NCBI GenBank assembly: GCA_033791105.1
Contig: JASJHI010000297.1
Coordinates: 1 to 19,014, forward strand
Direction: 5' to 3'
Origin: JASJHI01 sp033791105
GTDB lineage: Bacteria > Actinomycetota > Acidimicrobiia > Acidimicrobiales > Ilumatobacteraceae
DNA length: 19,014 bases
Under the pieces are notes generated by a model. It did not search any database. It saw only the letters and a list, made by a program, of their open reading frames with translations, and was not told where the DNA came from. The translations under genes were made by a program, and so were the position numbers. Of the stretch, positions 14,550 through 19,014 are shown piece by piece. The stretch's first letter is position 1, and the number at the start of each line of letters is the position of its first letter.

Positions 14550-15392
14550 TCAGGTGATGATGCGGTAGACGACGGTGCCGCGGACCTGGATGCGCCGCGT
14601 GTTGGCATCGGCGACCTCGACGTCGGCCCAGAACAGTTCCTCATCGCGGGCGGCGACCTTGCCGTAGCCGACGAGGTCGGTGCCGCCGAGCGAGCCGATG
14701 ACCTGCGCCTGAAGTGCGGCGGTCGACGCCTTGAACGCACCTGGGCCGGTCTCGGCCCAAGCGGCCATCGCGCCGGTCGTGTCGAGTAGCGCCAGCGCGG
14801 CGCCTTCGTGGAAGCCACCGCCGAAATCACCATTGGCGTCGCCGAGCGGCATCACGATCCGCGACTCGCTGTCGACCATGTGCTCGACATCGAGTTGGCG
14901 GGCACTGGTGAATGGCATCTTGCCGACGTGCGGACCCATCACTCCCGGATCGGAACCACCGCTGTCGCCGACCGTGTCGGGGCCATCGACGGTCTCGTCA
15001 CCGGTGCGGCCGCGCACGAGCGTGGTGATGTGGGAGATCGGCTTGCCCTCGGTGGTGGCCACCGTCGTCTCGGCGAAGCACATCTCCTTGCCCCGGCGAA
15101 GGAGAGTGGTCGTGGCCGTCACGTCGTCGCCGAGCGCCGCCGAGAGATAGCTGACGTGACACGCCGCCGTGTGAAACGAGGTGAAATCGTCGCCGAGCGC
15201 GGTACGGGCGACGACCTGTCCGCCGATCAGACCGAGCGAGGCCGCGCAGCCCCCGTGGAGGGCGTCGCCCGGGTTGCTGTTCGCCTCTCGGAACGGCAGC
15301 AGCAGCGTCGCCGACTCGGCGGTCGCTTCCTTCAGTTGAACGCCGAGGCCGGCGCCGTAGGCGGATGTCTCGACCCAATCGCGGGTGTTCAT
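14550..15392 (-). CDS. Tandem hotdog acyl-CoA thioesterase, PaaI-like
   Basis: 280 residues from ATG 15392, preceded by AGGAG at the long spacing of 11 bases. Two hotdog repeats are visible. The first has NSNPGDALHGGCAASLGLIGG (a PaaI-like HGG helix with Asp before it) and the second GDFGGGFHEGAALALLDTTGA (HEG..). The linker (about 130-165) is Gly/Asp-rich. Such proteins hydrolyse acyl-CoA to free acid and CoA. It follows the alpha/beta hydrolase gene by 145 bp on the same strand, so it may have its own promoter. It fits the acyl-CoA theme of the right end of the window. Chain-length preference cannot be read from the sequence. Confidence 0.87.
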   Translation of the reverse strand: MNTRDWVETSAYGAGLGVQLKEATAESATLLLPFREANSNPGDALHGGCAASLGLIGGQVVARTALGDDFTSFHTAACHVSYLSAALGDDVTATTTLLRRGKEMCFAETTVATTEGKPISHITTLVRGRTGDETVDGPDTVGDSGGSDPGVMGPHVGKMPFTSARQLDVEHMVDSESRIVMPLGDANGDFGGGFHEGAALALLDTTGAMAAWAETGPGAFKASTAALQAQVIGSLGGTDLVGYGKVAARDEELFWADVEVADANTRRIQVRGTVVYRIIT

Positions 15393-15537
15393 GGACGTGA
15401 TATCTCCTGTGTGTCGTGTGTCAGAACTTCGAGTCGTGGCCGACGCAGTGTGGATCGCGCGGGCGGCGCTTGTCGGTCGTGCCCGCGTCCTCGCTCGGCA
15501 GTTCGTCGACGAACTCGATCGTGCCCCATCTCTGGCG

Positions 15538-16314
15538 TCATCGACCGCTCCACTCGTCGTAGGCCGTGAGGACCGCGGCGGGCTGCTGGACGTGGACCCA
15601 ATGACCGACGCCGTCGACGAACTCGACGGTCGAGTCGGAGATCGCATTCGCGACGATCTCGGTGGCCCTCACGCCCATCGGGTCGTGTTCGCCGACGACG
15701 AGGAGCGCGGGGCACTCGACCTCGGCGAGCCGTGGTGTCAACGGATCGGTGTGCAGCGCCTCGAGGGTGCGCGTCACTTCGGCGATGCCGATCGCGTCGC
15801 CGCGGATCCGGCGTTGCTTGCCGGTGCCGTAGATCGTCCGGGCGAGCCCGTCGGCACCCTCGTCGACACCCGCCTGCGCGATCTTCGAATACCAGGCAGC
15901 GGCCTTTGCGTTGGCCGCGCTGGTCGTGCCGATCAGCACGAGCGCCCCGACGCGTTCGGGGTGGTTCACTGCCGCCGTCATCGACATGATCCCGCCCATC
16001 GAATGGCCGACGAGAGTCGCCCGATCGATGTCGAGCGCGTCGAGCACGGCGACAGCATCGGTGGCGAGGTCGTCACGTGAGTACGGCCCGGGAGGCGAGC
16101 CCGCCTCACCGTGGCCGCGCTGGTCGTAGCGCACGACCGCGCCGCGCTCGGCGAGGGCAGGTGTGATTCGATCCCAGATTCCGAGGTCGTCGACGAGCCC
16201 GTGGAGGCAGACGAACACCGTCTCGGCGGACGGGTCGCCGCTGACGGCGACCCGAGTCGTGTGCGTGCCGAGGTCGATCGTACGGACGTCGGACTCGGGG
16301 CTCCCGGCGCTCAT
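15538..16314 (-). CDS. Alpha/beta hydrolase
   Basis: 258 residues from ATG 16314, which overlaps the TGA of the LLM gene as ATGA. Catalytic triad candidates: Ser105 in VGHSMGG, Asp211 in VGEHDPMG and His238 in GVGHWVHVQQP. The oxyanion loop is LHGLVDD and the family RYDQRGHGEAG is present. The fold and length match esterases, haloperoxidase-like hydrolases and C-C bond (MhpC/HsaD-type) hydrolases; nothing decides between them. There is no signal peptide, so it is cytoplasmic. Coupling to an LLM oxidoreductase suggests it cleaves the ester or lactone or ring-opened product formed by the flavoenzyme, which is inference. Confidence 0.88.
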   Translation of the reverse strand: MSAGSPESDVRTIDLGTHTTRVAVSGDPSAETVFVCLHGLVDDLGIWDRITPALAERGAVVRYDQRGHGEAGSPPGPYSRDDLATDAVAVLDALDIDRATLVGHSMGGIMSMTAAVNHPERVGALVLIGTTSAANAKAAAWYSKIAQAGVDEGADGLARTIYGTGKQRRIRGDAIGIAEVTRTLEALHTDPLTPRLAEVECPALLVVGEHDPMGVRATEIVANAISDSTVEFVDGVGHWVHVQQPAAVLTAYDEWSGR

Positions 16315-17390
16315 GCCGCAGCTGGTCGGCCGGCGAGCGCGGGCAGGACCTTTTCGCCGAAGCAGGTCATCGACGCCCTGGACTGGTCGAGCGTGAGGCC
16401 CGAGTACCGGAAGCAGGCGGTGAGATCGAACTCGCCGATGATCTCGCGCCGATAGGCAAGCTTCTCCAGGATCTGGTCCGGCGTCCCCCACGCCTGCACG
16501 TCGAGGTACATGTCGGCCATCTTCTCGACGCCGGCCGCCCGGACCGCGTCGACCGCTCGTCCGTACGACTCGTAGCCGGACATCCCCCTGAAGTGGTCAC
16601 CGGCGAGTTCGTAGTGCCCGAGCACACTGGTGAGGTAGCCGACCATGTGTTCGCGCACGACGTCCTCGGCCTTCGCCGCGTCGAGGTCGCAGTAGGTGAA
16701 GTCGCAGGTGACCGGCGGTTCCGGCTCTGTGCCGTGCGTCGTGCGAAAACGGTCTCGGTAGGCATCGATCCGCAGCACCTGGACGTCCCACGGCGACTGG
16801 CTGAAGCACACCATGCGACCACCGAGTTCCGCTGCCGACATCGCGGAGTCGTCGGACATGGCGATGCAGTACGTGCGATCCTCGAACGAGCGGGTCGGGC
16901 GTGGCCGGATCGGTACCCGGTGCTGTGGGTAGTACCGACCGTCACCTTCGATGAAGCCGGTACGGAGCGCTGCCATCACCATCGCCGCCGATTCGTCGAA
17001 GCGGTCCCGCGACTCGTCCATCGCGATGCCGAAGCCCTCGTACTCACGTCGTGCGAGTCCGCGACCCATCCCGAGGAGTACGCGGCCCTCACTCAACTCG
17101 TCGAGGAGCGCAATCTTCTCCGCGACGCGGAGCGGATCGTTCCACGGCATGATCACGGCTCCCGTGCCCAGCTTGATGCGCGAGGTGCGAGCCGCCATGT
17201 TCGCCAGGAACACGACGTTGTCCGGGCAGAACGAATAGTCCTCGAAGTGGTGCTCGACCGGCCAGATCGAGTCGAATCCGACGGCGTCGGCGAGCTGAGC
17301 GAGCTCGATCTCCTCGCGGTACACCTGGCCGTCGGTGACGTCGTCGGGGTAACCATACGACTGGAAGACCATCTGGACGCCGACGTGCAT
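16311..17390 (-). CDS. LLM-class flavin-dependent oxidoreductase
   Basis: 359 residues from ATG 17390, with AGGAGA six bases upstream. Bacterial-luciferase-like TIM barrel features: MHVGVQMVFQ at strand 1, FDSIWPVEHHFEDYSFCPD, SRIKLGTGAVIMPWNDPLRVAE, then LSEGRVLLGMGRGLARREYEGFG. These fit the FMN-dependent monooxygenases rather than the F420 group, though that choice is not certain. It needs reduced flavin from a separate reductase, not found here. It follows the PaaG-like crotonase after 87 bp and is coupled to the hydrolase downstream. A Baeyer-Villiger-like or hydroxylating step on a lipid or terpenoid intermediate is plausible. Confidence 0.9.
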   Translation of the reverse strand: MHVGVQMVFQSYGYPDDVTDGQVYREEIELAQLADAVGFDSIWPVEHHFEDYSFCPDNVVFLANMAARTSRIKLGTGAVIMPWNDPLRVAEKIALLDELSEGRVLLGMGRGLARREYEGFGIAMDESRDRFDESAAMVMAALRTGFIEGDGRYYPQHRVPIRPRPTRSFEDRTYCIAMSDDSAMSAAELGGRMVCFSQSPWDVQVLRIDAYRDRFRTTHGTEPEPPVTCDFTYCDLDAAKAEDVVREHMVGYLTSVLGHYELAGDHFRGMSGYESYGRAVDAVRAAGVEKMADMYLDVQAWGTPDQILEKLAYRREIIGEFDLTACFRYSGLTLDQSRASMTCFGEKVLPALAGRPAAA

Positions 17391-17477
17391 GCTCGTTCTC
17401 CTGAATGGGGTCGGGTTGTGCATTGGATCGAGAATCTCCGATTGGCTACGGGTCGTATCCGATAGTACATCGATCCC

Positions 17478-18314
17478 TCAGCGCCCCTCGAATCGCGCGG
17501 GCTCCTTCTTCAGAAAGCCGCGCACACCGGCCACGAAGTCCGAGGTGTTACCCAGCGCCCGCTGGTTCTCGCGCTCGACCGCCAATTGTTGCTCGTACGT
17601 CGACTCGACCGAATGCCACATCGCCTCGCGCGTGCGCCGTAACGCGACGGTCGGTCCGGTCGCCAGCGTCGATGCGATCTCCATCGTCCGTTCCATGAGC
17701 TCGTCGTCGGTCGTCACGCGGTTGACAAGGCCCCAGTCGAGTGCCGTCGCCGCGTCGAGTCGCTCGCCGAGGAGCGACAGCTCCATCGCCCGGCCGAATC
17801 CGACGAGGCGGGGCAGCAGGAATGTGGCACCCATGTCGGGGGAGAGTCCGATGTGCCGGAACGCTTGCAGAAAGGTCGCGCTCTCCGCAGCGAGCACGAT
17901 GTCGCCCATCAACGCGAGGCTCATTCCGCCACCGGCGGCGACCCCATTGACCGCTGTCACGAACGGGCAGTGAAGGTCGCGGAGTCGAAGGAGAAGTGGG
18001 TGGTACGTGCGGTCGAGGCCGATGCCGAGGTCGAGTTGCCCGTCGTCGTCGAGCAGGTCGGCGCCGTCGCCGGCCGACAGGTCGGCGCCTGCACAGAAGC
18101 CGTCACCCGTGCCGGTGAGCACGACGCACCGGACCAGGTCATCGGGTTCGTCGGCACTGGTCTCGATCTTGTCGAGGGCTTGGTTCAGGCCGGCGAGGAG
18201 GGCGGGCGAGAGCGCGTTGCGACTCGCTCCTGCGGTCATCGTGATGACGGCGATCTCGTCGTCGATCGTCAGGTCGACCGGGCTGACGCGGGACTTTTCG
18301 GGGCTGTCGGTCAC
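17478..18314 (-). CDS. Crotonase-superfamily protein, PaaG-like isomerase/hydratase
   Basis: 278 residues from GTG 18314, five bases after GGAG; the frame stays open upstream but there overlaps the divergent crotonase. The oxyanion-hole elements FCAGADLS (73-80) and NGVAAGGGMS are intact. The positions of the two hydratase glutamates are Ser132 (GGMSLAL) and Phe152 (FLQAF). The segment FLQAFRHIGLSPDMGATFLLPRL, with Asp160, closely follows the pattern of PaaG-type enoyl-CoA isomerases, which use that Asp. It should therefore isomerise a double bond or epoxide in an acyl-CoA rather than hydrate it; this is inference from residues. It is the first gene of the lipid group on this strand. Confidence 0.88.
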   Translation of the reverse strand: MTDSPEKSRVSPVDLTIDDEIAVITMTAGASRNALSPALLAGLNQALDKIETSADEPDDLVRCVVLTGTGDGFCAGADLSAGDGADLLDDDGQLDLGIGLDRTYHPLLLRLRDLHCPFVTAVNGVAAGGGMSLALMGDIVLAAESATFLQAFRHIGLSPDMGATFLLPRLVGFGRAMELSLLGERLDAATALDWGLVNRVTTDDELMERTMEIASTLATGPTVALRRTREAMWHSVESTYEQQLAVERENQRALGNTSDFVAGVRGFLKKEPARFEGR

Positions 18315-18340
18315 GGTTGCTCCGTTCGCTCGGCGATAGC

Positions 18341-18367
18341 CGATCGGCACTATAGTTGTGCCGATCG
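18341..18367. promoter_or_regulatory. Inverted repeat enclosing a bidirectional -10
   Basis: CGATCGGCAC (18341-18350) and GTGCCGATCG (18358-18367) are perfect 10-bp arms around TATAGTT. The centre ACTATAGT (18349-18356) is itself palindromic and gives TATAGT, close to the TATAAT consensus, on both strands. The repeat lies between the two divergent crotonase genes, 27 bp from each start. A regulator dimer bound here would switch both genes together. Confidence 0.6.
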
Positions 18368-18393
18368 TAGACAGCGAGTGGAAGGAACGCACC

Positions 18394-19014
18394 ATGAGCG
18401 CCGATGTTCTGGAGACGACACGCCACGACGCCGGTGTGGTCGTGCTCGAGTTGTCGCGCCCCGAGGCCCGGAACGCGTTGAACACCGAGCTGCGGCAGCG
18501 ACTCGTCGACGTGCTCGCCGATCTCGCGGTCGACGATGATGTGCTCGCAGTCGTGCTCCAGGGTGCGGGCGGCACGTTCTGCGCAGGGTTCGACCTGAAG
18601 GAGCTGGCTGCGGCCGGTGATGCCGCGGAGGTCTTCGCCCATGCGACGACTTACCACCATGCGGTCTTCAACTTCACCAAGCCGCTCGTCGCCGCGATCG
18701 AGGGCGCGGCGGTGGCGGGGGGCATGGACCTCGCGCTGATGTGCGATCTCCGTGTCGCGGCTTCCGACGCCACGTTCGGCCAGCCGCAGGTGAAGATGGC
18801 GATCCCCGCAGCCATCGACCTCTTGGCCACGGTCGTGTCCGGTCCGGTGGCCCGCGATCTGTGTCTGACGGGGCGCATCGTCGGGGCCGGCGAGGCGGCC
18901 CGGCTGGGCCTGGTCGACCGGCTGGTCGAACCCGGCGCGAGTGTCGTCGCGGCGGTCGAACTGGCTCGTGAGATTGCAGCCTCCGCGGGTGCGGGAGCGA
19001 TGAAGCGGGTGTTC
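18394..19014 (+). CDS. Crotonase-superfamily (enoyl-CoA hydratase-like) protein, truncated by window edge
   Basis: 207 codons from ATG 18394, with GGAAGGA seven bases upstream; the frame is still open at the last base. The fold signature is clear: LSRPEARNALN (20-30), FCAGFDL (62-68) and AIEGAAVAGGMDLALMCDLRV. The two catalytic glutamates of classical enoyl-CoA hydratase are replaced: Asp112 in GGMDLAL and Gln132 in FGQPQV. The usual PGAGG turn is PAAID. The residues that bind CoA and stabilise the oxyanion remain, so it should bind acyl-CoA but act differently, perhaps as an isomerase, a hydrolase or a weak hydratase. It is divergent from the PaaG-like gene and probably co-regulated with it. 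Confidence 0.88.
   Translation, partial: MSADVLETTRHDAGVVVLELSRPEARNALNTELRQRLVDVLADLAVDDDVLAVVLQGAGGTFCAGFDLKELAAAGDAAEVFAHATTYHHAVFNFTKPLVAAIEGAAVAGGMDLALMCDLRVAASDATFGQPQVKMAIPAAIDLLATVVSGPVARDLCLTGRIVGAGEAARLGLVDRLVEPGASVVAAVELAREIAASAGAGAMKRVF

Noticed and set aside
18367..18373. GTAGACA near the right-hand crotonase promoter as another TetR operator
   Set aside because: Only one half-site is present; the expected inverted partner is missing at the correct spacing.
18315..18575. N-terminal extension of the PaaG-like crotonase to 18575
   Set aside because: The extension would cross the promoter region and run antisense through the start of the divergent crotonase. Family similarity and a ribosome binding site support GTG 18314.

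Overview
The window is GC-rich, densely packed DNA with short intergenic gaps, frequent ATGA/GTGA overlaps between neighbouring genes and GTG as well as ATG starts. The gene content fits an aerobic, lipid-using actinobacterium: WS/DGAT acyltransferase, CYP125/142-like P450, LLM flavin oxidoreductase, DUF1214 protein, several crotonases, and an ApbE/ferric-reductase-like operon. A member of the Acidimicrobiia (Ilumatobacter-like) is my best guess, by inference only; no rRNA or other marker gene is present.

Left edge (1-760): a truncated regulator-like gene leaves the window on the minus strand. After it comes an unusually AT-rich spacer with a long inverted repeat, 10-bp direct repeats and one DnaA-box-like 9-mer. 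The spacer ends in the 3' part of a tRNA-Met(CAU) gene that has no 5' half, followed by a hairpin terminator. This is what the distal attachment site of a tRNA-integrated element looks like, so the element should lie to the left. Just right of it (883-2361, minus) is a TIR/deoxyribosyltransferase-like domain fused to a TRAFs-binding (DUF4071-type) helical-repeat domain. That is the arrangement seen at the N-terminus of animal ASK/MAP3K5 kinases, and the protein is a candidate immunity or stress effector.

Centre-left (2629-8330): an APH/ecdysteroid-kinase-like phosphotransferase (+), a WS/DGAT acyltransferase with a lysine-rich tail (-), a class I methyltransferase (+), a cytochrome P450 (+) and a DUF2461 protein (-). 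Most are single-gene units suggestive of storage-lipid and sterol or terpenoid metabolism.

Centre (8463-12656, minus): a tightly coupled six-gene operon. Its order is an Asp/His-rich anchored protein, a Pro-rich anchored protein, ApbE FMN transferase, a four-histidine ferric-reductase-like membrane protein, an OmpR-family response regulator and a sensor kinase. A CTTCAG-N5-CTTCAG repeat, typical of OmpR-family sites, sits where the promoter should be. No recognisable FMN-binding-domain protein is present for ApbE to modify; the Pro-rich protein carries an SGAT tetrapeptide.

Centre-right (12805-14486): a TetR regulator diverges from a DUF1214 protein. Two 16-bp operators spaced 22 bp apart cover the -35 and -10 of the DUF1214 promoter.

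Right (14550-19014): a minus-strand acyl-CoA/lipid group (PaaG-like crotonase, LLM oxidoreductase, alpha/beta hydrolase, tandem hotdog thioesterase) diverges from a second, truncated crotonase. A 10-bp-arm inverted repeat enclosing a symmetric -10 (ACTATAGT) lies between them. Both crotonases lack the two catalytic glutamates of standard enoyl-CoA hydratases.
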